Part shown: one piece after another, positions 8,602-17,600 of the stretch
Layout: the number at the start of each line of letters is the position of its first letter
Position numbering within the stretch: position 1 is the stretch's first letter
Translations under genes and position numbers: made by a program
Assembly: GCA_017302015.1 (NCBI GenBank)
Contig: JAFLEE010000014.1
Span: forward strand, 17,820 to 81,819
Direction of reading: 5' to 3'
DNA length: 64,000 nt
From: Spirochaetota bacterium
Lineage (GTDB): Bacteria > Spirochaetota > UBA12135 > COTS27 > JAFLEE01
The notes under the pieces: model-generated
Databases searched by the model: none
What the model was told of the DNA's origin: nothing
The model's input: only the letters and a program-made list of their open reading frames with translations

Positions 8602-9933
8602 TCATTCGGTCTTGCCGCTTGCTTCCCCCGCCGAATTCACAACGCTTCCGTCACCCATTCTCATGGGCTTTACCGCATCCCAGAGGCGAGCCATGGCCAG
8701 CAGGGGGTTATGTCCCAAATAATCGCAGCAGGGCTGGTTGAATGGGGTCTGGGGTTTGCGTTCAAGATCCGCCTGGGAGCCGCGATCGGGATGGTAGAAT
8801 TCCAAGATTTTTCCCGTTCGCTCAAACTGAAGCGCCGCGGAATCCAGTGCCCCTTCCAGAAGTTGCCGGGCTGCGTCTTCACGTTGATAGGCGCAGCATC
8901 CTTTTGCGACCCAAAAGACCATGCTATTCCAGACAGGGCCGCGCCACATGCGCAGCGTGAAGGCGGGCTCATCTCGTGAGACGGAGGGCAACGGGTGGGC
9001 GGTCAAGAATCTTTTTGGATTCAAGAGATGCTCGTCGATGAGCCGCTGGGCCTGGGCCGGGCTTGCGGCTCCTACCACCATGGGCCAGAACCCATCGAAG
9101 CTGAGCGCTTTGCTCTTGCTGTCTCTTTCTATCCAGGCATCGAAAAAGAAACCAACCTCTTCGTGAAAGAGATGGTCCTGGATATACCGCTGTATTTTCG
9201 TTCGTTTCTCAGCGTATTCCCCCGCGGAAATGGAAAGTTTTTTTGACCATTCCTCAGCCGTCCGGTACAAAAGGAAGAGATGCGCGCTCGCATCGATGCA
9301 GGCCGCCTTTTGGTTTCGAACCTTGTCAAATCGCACCCCTTCATCGACACCGCTTTCCCATTCATGATCGAGGATGTCACGGTAGAAAAAGCCATCCCCC
9401 GCCTTCCGGTCCCGCTCAAACCACCCGATTTGACGGATTAATTTCCCATAGGTCTCCTCGCGTAAGCCTTCGTCCCCACCAAGTAAAAGCAGCTCGTCCA
9501 CCAAAATCGGCCAGAGGGGCGGGTGTGTCCACGTCTGTGGTTTCAGGTGGAAAGCGCCCTCGCGAACGTAGAGCACCCCGGGGAGCATCCCCGTTCCGTA
9601 CTGGAGCGCCAGATAGTGCATCAGTTGCGACCGCGCATGCCCGGGGTTTTCCGGCAGCACATCGAGTGCCTGGTGGATCGTATCCCAATGCCCAAATGCC
9701 GGGCCGTAGCAATAGCCGGGCCCAATCTCTTCCCAAGGGGTCATGAAAGGGGGCAATGGCGCCCGGATGCTTTTTTCATGAAGATCCATCGTATATTTCA
9801 GGAGCGGCTGCCAACTGGCCTTCCCCGGGAACGGGGTGGGACGGTTTAAGTGCATGGGTGTTTTCTCGGGTCCGTTCATCTGGGTTTCCATGTGGAAAGG
9901 ATGGGAATAAAGAGATCTCACGGGTATATCCAT
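8602..9933 (-). CDS. GH63/GH37-type (alpha/alpha)6 glycosidase
   Basis: A 443-residue protein with the toroid signature of GH37/GH63 enzymes: W-E-S-G-V-D at 192-197 (D197 as likely general acid region; the family has E-S-G-x-D) and the C-terminal M-W-R-G-P-V-W-N block that lines the active site. It is shorter than most GH63 proteins and close in size to single-domain mannosylglycerate/glucosylglycerate-hydrolase-like members. No signal peptide, so probably cytoplasmic. The start could be any of several Mets in the first 27 residues. It is divergent from the AraC gene at 9988 with only about 55 bp between them, so that regulator is its probable controller. Confidence 0.75.
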   Translation of the reverse strand: MDIPVRSLYSHPFHMETQMNGPEKTPMHLNRPTPFPGKASWQPLLKYTMDLHEKSIRAPLPPFMTPWEEIGPGYCYGPAFGHWDTIHQALDVLPENPGHARSQLMHYLALQYGTGMLPGVLYVREGAFHLKPQTWTHPPLWPILVDELLLLGGDEGLREETYGKLIRQIGWFERDRKAGDGFFYRDILDHEWESGVDEGVRFDKVRNQKAACIDASAHLFLLYRTAEEWSKKLSISAGEYAEKRTKIQRYIQDHLFHEEVGFFFDAWIERDSKSKALSFDGFWPMVVGAASPAQAQRLIDEHLLNPKRFLTAHPLPSVSRDEPAFTLRMWRGPVWNSMVFWVAKGCCAYQREDAARQLLEGALDSAALQFERTGKILEFYHPDRGSQADLERKPQTPFNQPCCDYLGHNPLLAMARLWDAVKPMRMGDGSVVNSAGEASGKTE

Positions 9934-9987
9934 TTGAACACATCATACCTATAATTAACGTATTCTCCTCCCCGCCGGGGGCACGGC

Positions 9988-10761
9988 ATGAGCATCGGAC
10001 GGCCCTTCACCTGCTATTACTGGAAAGTCGATCGGCGTTATACCTTCCGGGCCCATTCCCATAGCGATCGCTATGAGCTCATCGTGGGCCTCACGGGTGA
10101 ACTGACCCTTGCCATCGCCGACCGTTCTTGGAAAATCGCCCCCGGTCGTATCCTGCTGTTATCACCGGGAACCCATCACGGGATTTGGAAGACCGGGAGC
10201 CTCGACACCACCTATTTCAACGCCACCTTTGCGGGGTCGGATCGCCTCTTCCACGAGCTCGCCCAGCGGGGCCCCCTCCAAATCCCAAAAAATTGCGACG
10301 CCTTTTGGCTGCGCCGGGAGACGCGGGACCGGGTGCAATACCTCAACCCGGCGAGCGAGGCCTGGCTCATGGGCAAAATCTACGCGTTGTGCGCCGAGCT
10401 GGTGCTGTTCTCGAATTCCCGCTCGGCGTTGTCAGAAAAGAAAGTAGCCCCGGGTCATTTTGGGGAGCGCCTCCAAGCCCTCGTGGAGAGCCAGCCGGAC
10501 CAGCTTCACCGGCGCAAGCACCTTGCGGCCTATTTCGGCTTCACCGACGCCGGCCTCTCCATGAGAGCCAAGCGGAGCACGGGGCATCCGCTGATGAAAC
10601 TCTATGATCAAGTCAAGTGCGCCCAGGCCAGGCGTTTTCTCCAGAGGGGTTTTTCGGTCAAAGCGACCGCCGAAGCTTGCGGGTTTGCCAACGCATTCCA
10701 TTTCAGTCGCAAGTTCAAGTCCGTCTTTGGCCTTCGTCCGTCCCAAATCCGGGAGGAATAA
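9988..10761 (+). CDS. AraC-family transcriptional regulator
   Basis: 257 residues: a cupin-type sensor with H-S-H-S-D-R-Y-E-L near 23-31 and a G-R-I-L-L-L-S-P-G strand, then an AraC DNA-binding domain whose second helix-turn-helix is very typical (A-C-G-F-A-N-A-F-H-F-S-R-K-F-K). The first helix-turn-helix is poorly conserved. A tataat element lies at 9950-9955. Divergent from the GH63-type glucosidase and propeller genes, which it probably regulates. Confidence 0.9.
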   Translation: MSIGRPFTCYYWKVDRRYTFRAHSHSDRYELIVGLTGELTLAIADRSWKIAPGRILLLSPGTHHGIWKTGSLDTTYFNATFAGSDRLFHELAQRGPLQIPKNCDAFWLRRETRDRVQYLNPASEAWLMGKIYALCAELVLFSNSRSALSEKKVAPGHFGERLQALVESQPDQLHRRKHLAAYFGFTDAGLSMRAKRSTGHPLMKLYDQVKCAQARRFLQRGFSVKATAEACGFANAFHFSRKFKSVFGLRPSQIREE

Positions 10762-11574
10762 AGGGGATAGGGCACTCGGCATTTTCCCGACCGTCCTGCT
10801 ATTTGCGCCTCATAGAGAGACCGAGGCGCCAAGCTTTCGCCTTTCCCGATACCTTCGACGATTTCGGTATCGCCCGTTTCGAACACGGGTGCTGGGCCGC
10901 GGTTGCCGATCGCGTATCATTGCGGCTCCAAGGAGCAGGCGTGTCAGCGCCATCCTCTCGCCCCCGGATTCCCCGGCAGTTCTCCATCATGGCCATTTCC
11001 ATGATCGTGACGTCTGAGGCGCCGCTTCGCAGCCTCTTCCCACCGGCCTTCATGGGGACGGGCTGGCAATGGGCCACGGGGCCCGAAAAATCCTGGAACG
11101 AAGCGCGGGCGGGAAACAGCAGGCCAGCTTCGGGGCGCAGCTTTCCCCAGTACGGAAAATGGTTCTCGGTGATGAACATCTGCCGATCGATATGGCGCGA
11201 CCGCGGAATGCGGGCAAACGGGCGCGTACGGAAGATTTTTTCCGGGTCCTGGAGAAGGTTCAGCAATGCCCCGGCCAAATGGCCGCGATCTTCCTACCAG
11301 AAGAGGGCGGCTTCGACCTCAGGATAGCGTCCGGTGTACGGGCCCTCGGCCTCCGACGATTCCACCCCTTTGAGAACCGACGACACCTTGTTCTATAATT
11401 GGCGAATCGCCTGGCCCATCCGTTGGAAATGCCCCAAGAATTTTTTTTCGCCCCGTCGGCACCGGTTCGACCGCTTGCCGGCTATCATTCCCTAGCGCCA
11501 TCGCGTCCCGCCATGGGGACCGCCCACGACCGCCGATTTGCGAGAAGGATCCCGGCGGGGTAGAGTATCTGTCC
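10762..11574. other. About 810 bp without an intact gene, holding gene debris
   Basis: The central part (11040-11272) is a fusion of fragments of two other genes in this window, described separately. The flanks (10762-11039 and 11273-11574) contain only broken frames. One plus-strand stretch near 10840-10930 looks protein-like but is not identifiable. An AT-containing segment near 11390-11400 (ttctataatt) could hold a -10 box for the AraC gene at 11575, though it is distant. Confidence 0.5.
11040..11272. pseudogene. Mosaic remnant: GH gene piece fused to M14 peptidase gene piece
   Basis: Bases 11040-11194 match 1620-1772, the segment of the minus-strand hydrolase gene around its catalytic nucleophile (the minus-strand translation still reads F-I-T-E-N-H-F-P-Y-W-G). 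Bases 11199-11272 match 5856-5930 inside the plus-strand M14 peptidase gene. The two pieces keep the strand orientation of their intact counterparts but abut directly, whereas the parents are more than 4 kb apart. Neither piece can encode a product. Confidence 0.8.
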
Positions 11575-12381
11575 ATGCGCCGCCAGTACCGTGTCTACTT
11601 GCCGGAGAACCGTCCCGATTCGGGCTCCCTCGCCGTCATGTCCCTCGGGCATTTCCAGCGCGAGTCGTTCTTCCGTTATCCCCATGGCCACCCCGCCTGG
11701 GCCTTCGTTTATTTCGAGACGGCGGTGACGGTGCTCCTCGGCGGCGCCAAGCGACAGATCGCCGGCGGCCACGCGGTCGTCTTCCCGCCTTCGCGGCCCC
11801 TCTTCTACGGCCATGAGAAGGGCTTCCGCCAGCGCTTCCTTTGCGTCCGCGGCCCCGAACTCGCCCCATGGGCGAAGGCCCACCGGCTCCCCATCGAGGC
11901 GCCCATCCCCTGCCCCTCCGCGGCCCTCTTCGCGGACGCCCTGCACCGCATCGACGGGGAACTCAGCGCCCATGAAAACTTCCATCCCGCCCTCGTGCGC
12001 AACCTGGTGGAGAACCTGGTCATCGAATTGGCCCGAGCCTCAGAGCCCCGTCCCGCCCCCGCCATCGATGAGCGACTACTCCGTGCACGGCGCCATCTGG
12101 AGACCCATTACCCCGAACCTCTGCGCCTCTCGGACCTCGCCGCGGTCGCGGGCCTGTCCGCCTCGCGCTTTTCCCGGGCCTTCCATGCCGCCTTCGGCGC
12201 CTCGCCCATCGAACTCCTCATCCAGGTCCGACTGGAGGCTGCGCGCGAGAAACTCCTGTCCTCGGACTTACCGATCCGCGAGATCGCCTTCGAGGTCGGC
12301 TTCCCCGACGCCCTCCATTTCTCGAAGGTTTTCACCCAGCGCCAGGGTCAGGGGCCCCGGGCCTTTCGGCGGGGCAAATAA
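11575..12381 (+). CDS. AraC-family transcriptional regulator
   Basis: 268 residues with an N-terminal cupin-like sensor and a C-terminal AraC domain. Both helix-turn-helices are intact (L-S-D-L-A-A-V-A-G-L-S-A-S-R-F-S-R and F-E-V-G-F-P-D-A-L-H-F-S-K-V-F). It is followed after 77 bp by the LVIVD-repeat gene on the same strand and then by a large glycosidase, which it likely controls. Its 3' half has a decayed copy at 6.2-6.7 kb. Confidence 0.9.
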   Translation: MRRQYRVYLPENRPDSGSLAVMSLGHFQRESFFRYPHGHPAWAFVYFETAVTVLLGGAKRQIAGGHAVVFPPSRPLFYGHEKGFRQRFLCVRGPELAPWAKAHRLPIEAPIPCPSAALFADALHRIDGELSAHENFHPALVRNLVENLVIELARASEPRPAPAIDERLLRARRHLETHYPEPLRLSDLAAVAGLSASRFSRAFHAAFGASPIELLIQVRLEAAREKLLSSDLPIREIAFEVGFPDALHFSKVFTQRQGQGPRAFRRGK

Positions 12382-12458
12382 ACACCGAACGGGGCAGGAT
12401 CTTCCATTTACCTGGACGGGATGCCGGCCTATGCTTACCCCAGAACGGGAGGTGCCTC

Positions 12459-14492
12459 GTGAACCATGGCCGAATGAATTGCATCGCCCTCACGGGGGCC
12501 CTCATGCTGTTCGGCATCGGCGCGGAGAATACGGCGCCCGGCCACCCGGAAAGCCTCTTCGGGAAGACCCTGGAGGAGATCGGCAGAATGGGCGTCGGGC
12601 CGTCGATGGACTGCGCCGTCGACGGGAATTACCTCTATTCCATCGGGGACGGAAAACTCCGCATCTCCCGACTCGACGATCCGGCCCGCCCCGCCCTCGT
12701 TTCGACCCTGACCGAGCTCGGTAATACCCGGCAGATCGATGTTGCCAAAGGCATCGCCTACATCACCTCCCGGGAAGACGGCCTATTTCTCGTGGACGTC
12801 TCCGATCCGCTGAAACCGGCGATCCTTTGCCAGTACGACACGATCGAATTGGCGACGGGGATCGCGGTGGCTGGGAATCTCGCCTACATCGCCTGCCGTT
12901 CCATCGGTGTCGAACTCGTTGACGTGGCCGATCCCCGCAAACCCAGGCATCTGAGTTCGGTCCGCACGGGCGAGGCCCAATCCCTCGCCGTGCGGGATGG
13001 CGTCCTCTACGTCGGCGTCTGGGGTTCCCGCGAACTCGTGGTGTGCGATGTGGGCGATCCGTGGTCCCCCCGCGTCCTCTCCAAGACCCCGTTGGACGGC
13101 TTCGGCGATGGGGTCGATGTGCGGGGCAAGTATTGCTTCGTCGCCACGGGCCACCACGCGCGCTCCCTCAGGAAGCACGACGCTTCGGACCCCGGATTCG
13201 GCGCCGGCCATGGCCTCGAATGCTATGACGTCTCGGATCCCGCGAAGCCGGTCCTCGTCTCGCGGGTCAAACTCCCCAGGCTCTACTCCCTCGGGAACGA
13301 CATGTGGGACGTCCAGGTGTCGGGGCCCTACGCGTTCGTGGGAGATACCTATAACGGCGTCTTCGCGGTGGAGGTTTCCGACCCATCGCGCATGCGCTTC
13401 GCCGGGCACCGCCAACTCGACTGGGTCGCGGCGCGCAAGCAATTCGGTTTCGTCGGCGGCTTCGCCATCGGGAAGGGCTGCCTCTATGTCGCCGGCGGGT
13501 CCACCGACCTCCACGTCATCGCCGCGGCGGGGATGGCGGTTCCCCAGATCCGGGAGACCGGCTGGGCCCCCGCGATCCCGCCGGAGCCGGATTCGCCGGA
13601 TGCGCGCTTCCACCGCTATGCCGCGGGGGGCCAAGTCTATGCCGTCGCGATTTCGGGATCGACCGCGTTCGCCGCGGCGGGCGCCGCCGGCTTGCACGTG
13701 TTGGACTTAGGCGGGGGGGGCCTCGCTCGCCGCGCGGTGGTAGAGACGGGGGGATTCGCCCTGGATGTGAAGATCAGGGGCGACCTCATCCTGACCGCCG
13801 AAGGGAAGGGAGGTCTCGTGATCTCCCGTTGGCAAGACGACCGGATGGAGTTCCTCGGGCGCTACCGCGACGGGAATCTACCGGTCAAGCAGGTGGTGCC
13901 CGTCCCCAACTCGCCCTACGTGCTCCTGCAGGTCGGCGGATCCCAGATGCAGGTGGTGGACATCTCGGATCCGAAGCGGCCGAACTTCGTGTATCGCGAC
14001 AAACGCACGGGACTACTATACGGCTACCAGATCAGCGAAGGCGCGCTGGAGGACCGGTGGGGCCTCTGTTTCTGGCATGTCAGCGGGTTCCATTGGTACG
14101 ACCTGAAGACGGGCGGAGTTCCCGCCTACGGGGGCAATTTCCAACTCAATATGAGCCCCGCCGACGGCGCGGTCTTCATCGACGGAGGCGCCCTGGCCAT
14201 CGCGCGCGGGGGTTATTTCATCCTCCGCCCGGGGGAGTTCGCGCCCGCGGATGGCGTGAAGCCCCTCACCCTCGCCGGCCATCCCCTCTCCGGGAAGCCG
14301 AGCCTCTACGGCAAGACGCTCTACCTCGCGGATCGTTTCTCGGGGATGGTGCAGGTGGTCGACATCGAATCCCTGGAAAAACCCAGTTGGCGGCGTTCGT
14401 TCGAACTTCCCGGGAATCCGGGGGCGGTCCGGGAGTTCCGCGGAAAACTCGTCATCCCCGCGGGTTATCAGGGCTTGCTCCTTGAAAAATAG
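12459..14492 (+). CDS. Secreted LVIVD-repeat beta-propeller protein
   Basis: 677 residues starting at GTG, with a signal peptide (hydrophobic I-A-L-T-G-A-L-M-L-F-G-I, cleavage near 22-24). The body repeats the LVIVD-type unit, visible as x-L-Y-S-I-x-D-G-K-L-R-I-S-R, L-F-L-V-D-V-S-D-P-x-K-P, V-E-L-V-D-V-A-D-P-R-K-P, L-E-C-Y-D-V-S-D-P-A-K-P, F-A-V-E-V-S-D-P and M-Q-V-V-D-I-S-D-P-K-R-P. These form two or more propeller domains. Family knowledge: LVIVD proteins are extracellular and of uncertain role, often beside glycan-degradation genes. It lies between an AraC gene and a large glycosidase. A decayed copy of its 5' end is at about 6.73-6.96 kb. Confidence 0.8.
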   Translation: MNHGRMNCIALTGALMLFGIGAENTAPGHPESLFGKTLEEIGRMGVGPSMDCAVDGNYLYSIGDGKLRISRLDDPARPALVSTLTELGNTRQIDVAKGIAYITSREDGLFLVDVSDPLKPAILCQYDTIELATGIAVAGNLAYIACRSIGVELVDVADPRKPRHLSSVRTGEAQSLAVRDGVLYVGVWGSRELVVCDVGDPWSPRVLSKTPLDGFGDGVDVRGKYCFVATGHHARSLRKHDASDPGFGAGHGLECYDVSDPAKPVLVSRVKLPRLYSLGNDMWDVQVSGPYAFVGDTYNGVFAVEVSDPSRMRFAGHRQLDWVAARKQFGFVGGFAIGKGCLYVAGGSTDLHVIAAAGMAVPQIRETGWAPAIPPEPDSPDARFHRYAAGGQVYAVAISGSTAFAAAGAAGLHVLDLGGGGLARRAVVETGGFALDVKIRGDLILTAEGKGGLVISRWQDDRMEFLGRYRDGNLPVKQVVPVPNSPYVLLQVGGSQMQVVDISDPKRPNFVYRDKRTGLLYGYQISEGALEDRWGLCFWHVSGFHWYDLKTGGVPAYGGNFQLNMSPADGAVFIDGGALAIARGGYFILRPGEFAPADGVKPLTLAGHPLSGKPSLYGKTLYLADRFSGMVQVVDIESLEKPSWRRSFELPGNPGAVREFRGKLVIPAGYQGLLLEK

Positions 14493-14581
14493 GAAGAAAT
14501 CGCGGTCAACACACGAATGGAGGTGCGGTTCCGTGGCCCGAGGGCTCAAACTCCGCTCCAAGAAGTCAGATAAAGTCCTCC

Positions 14582-14609
14582 TTGACACCGTTTGAAAAGA
14601 GTGTAGAAT
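14582..14609 (+). promoter_or_regulatory. Sigma-70-type promoter before the 14643 glycosidase gene
   Basis: Perfect -35 box ttgaca at 14582-14587, 16-bp spacer, and -10 box tagaat at 14604-14609. The start codon follows about 33 bp later with an agagg Shine-Dalgarno sequence at 14633-14637. Confidence 0.7.
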
Positions 14610-14642
14610 CCTTTAAATAAATCGTTTTACCTAGAGGTGACT

Positions 14643-17600
14643 GTGCGCTCCATCCTTTGCATCCTCTCCTTGTTCGCGCTCGCCGCCGCCGTGGAGCCCG
14701 TGCCCATCGCCCTCCCCAATGGATCCTTCGAACAGGATGCCTGGGATGGCGATCGGGGACTACCGACGGGGTGGACCCCGGCTCCGATGAACGAGTTCGC
14801 CATCTGCGCATTGGACCCCACCACGCGCCATGGGGGCGGATCCTCCCTCCATCTCAAGGACGCCCATACCGGCCAGGCGAACGAGGGCCTGTCGTATGCA
14901 TTGCCCCCCAAACAAGTCGAAGCCGTCCTGGGCAAAACCCTCCGATTACGCGGCTGGGTCCGGCAGAAATTCTCGAAAACCGGCGGCAACGTGTTCCTGG
15001 GCATCATGGTGAAGACCCGGGACCAGCGCTGGATCCTGCAGAAGGCGGGGCCGGACGGGGAAGGGGAAAGCCCCTGGGGCGAATACGCGGTTCGGCACGC
15101 GATCCCCCGGAATGCCGAGTTGGTGCGGATCGTGCTCGCCTGCGCCCAGGGCTGGGGGAATATGGCGGAGGCCTGGTTCGACGATTTGTCCATGGCCTAC
15201 GAGGAAACGGAAGCCCCCGTCGCCCGGGCCAAGTCCGGGAGCCGGGTGGATGTCTACGACGATTCGTTCCCCAGCCAATGGCGCAAGGCCAGCTGGGGCG
15301 GACTGACGGTCGAGGAGACGGAAATCGATCCACTAGAGGGCTCCAAGCGCCTGCGGGTTAGGGCCGCCGCCGGGACGAAGGCGTACTCGGGTTGGCGGAT
15401 CTTCACCGAGGCCATCAATCGCATGGCCTCGTTCACCGCCTATCGGGAGAACGGCGGGTACCTCGAGTTCGCCGTGCGACCGATGCCGCCCATTCAGGTG
15501 GCCTGGATCGCCGAGAAGGGCGCCGCGCCCCCGGTTCCCATCCGCGATTATGCCTCTCCCCTCGAACGCGGATGGACGCGCGTGCGCATTCCCCTCCAAA
15601 AATTGATGCGGCCCGAGGGCGGGGAACGCCTCGCGGGCCTCATGTTCCAGTGTTCGGCCGCGCCGGAAGGGGAGGAGACGTCCTTCGATTCGATGGCGAT
15701 CGCCTGCGACCGCGAAAACCTGGCGGCGCCCACGGCCCTGCCGGAAGGGATCCGGGCGGCCCTCGAGGCGATCGAGGGGCCCGCGGTCCCGTTCACCCGG
15801 GATGATTTCGAGCGACCGGAGATTCGGGAGGGCACCTTCTATTGGAAAGGTCGGCCCCATTTCTTCGCTGGGCCCTGGCATTACGACAACGACACCGATT
15901 TCAAGGGCCCCGCGACCCACCGGGAAGGCTACGGGGCGGCGGGCTACGGCGAGACCGTGCTCGACGCCGCCCAGGCCAAGACCCTCGGGTTCACCTCGCT
16001 GCAACTCAGCAGCGCGCCCAATACGCCCCTCATCCTGGGGCTCGACGGGCCGATCATCCCGCGCGACATCGAACGGACCCAATTCTACCCGGGGTTCCTC
16101 AAGGGGCTTTCGGGGATGCCGTTCGTCCTGGATTACGCCTGGATTTGGGGCCTCGAGAAACTCGACCTCGTCGGCGAGGGGCGGCTGCCCGCCGACATCC
16201 TGCAGCAGAACCGGGGGTGGCACGCGTTCATCCCGTTCTGTCCGGAGCACCCCAAGGGCCGGGAGATCTACCGGCGCTATTTCCAAAGCGGCGTGCGCTC
16301 GGCGCGGGCCAACGGCGGCAACCCGTTCGTCTACGAACTCTTCAACGAATCCTCCTACCAATGCCGCTGCCGATATAATCGCGCCGCGTTCGCCGTCCGC
16401 CTGCGCGCGCGGTGGGGGAGCATCGCGGCCGCCAACGAGGCCTGGAAGAGCCGCTTCGCCGACTTCGACCAAGCCGCCGCCACAGAACCCCTCGAGAAAT
16501 GCCCCGGCCTCTTCGTCGATTGGCTCCAGTTCACCGGGGACCGCTACGTCGAGGTCCTCGAGGAGGGGAAGAAGGCGATCCGCGAACTCGACGGGCGACC
16601 GCGGGTGTACTTCACGGAGCAGGCCTCCATCCCGAATTACCTCTCCGCCAGCGGGGCCTCGATGGACTACCGCAAGATCGCCGCGGCCCTCGACTTGGTC
16701 TGCGTGGAGGGCGGGGTGCCCTTCGGCTCCTCGCGCCAGACCAAGGCCCTGTCCGATTTCGAGGCCGTGATCGACAACCAGGGGATCCAATATTCCCTCT
16801 ACCTCGACATGGCCACGGCCCTGGCCAAGGGCAAGCCGGTGGTCAACCACGAACTCTATTGCGGCCGATTCGAGGACGGGCTCCGGGTGCCTTCCCGCCG
16901 CAGCGACCTCCTCACTTCGCTGTGGAACGAGATGATCCACGGTTCCTCGGCCTCGTATTTCTACGTCTGGGACAAGCGGTCCTTCGACTGGAAAACCCCC
17001 GAAGAGGCCAAACAGAACGTCCTGCAGGGCGGGTACAAGGCTTTCTCGCTGCTGAACCCCTACGCCTACCCGGCGCAAGCGCACCTCGGGATCCGCGATT
17101 TCCACGATGAGATGGAACGCCTGGGGGCTCTCGTGCTTCCGGGCAAGCGCATCCGGGGCCGCGTGGGCTTCTTGATTTCCTACGCGAGCCTGCGCCAGGC
17201 GGCGATCACCCAGGCCCCGACCCTGCGCCTAGCCCGGGAACTCTACCAAACTATCCTGGAATCCCACCTGCCCTTGGAGGTGGTTTATGAAGAAGATTTC
17301 ACCGCCAAGGCTCCGTTCGAAGCCGTGGTCGCGCCCTTTTTAGACCACCGATTGGAGCAAACGCCCGCGCGCCTCACGGGGTTCGCCGAAGCGGGGGGCC
17401 TCGTCGTCGTGAGCGCCGGCGCCCTGGGCTTCGACGAGTACGGCCGTCCCGAAGACGCCTCGGGCTTGCTCGGGGTCCGCCGCGGCGAAAGCCGCCTCAC
17501 GGCCACCTGGGGTTCCGGGGATCCGGTCCAATCGCTCAAGGAGACCTACGACGCCACCCCCCTCACCGCCAAGGTGCTCCTGGAAAGCCGAGAAGGGCGT

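Noticed and set aside
10799-11278. 159-codon minus-strand frame
   Set aside because: Part of it encodes a real hydrolase fragment, but the rest is antisense of an M14 piece and random sequence; a chimera by duplication, not a gene.
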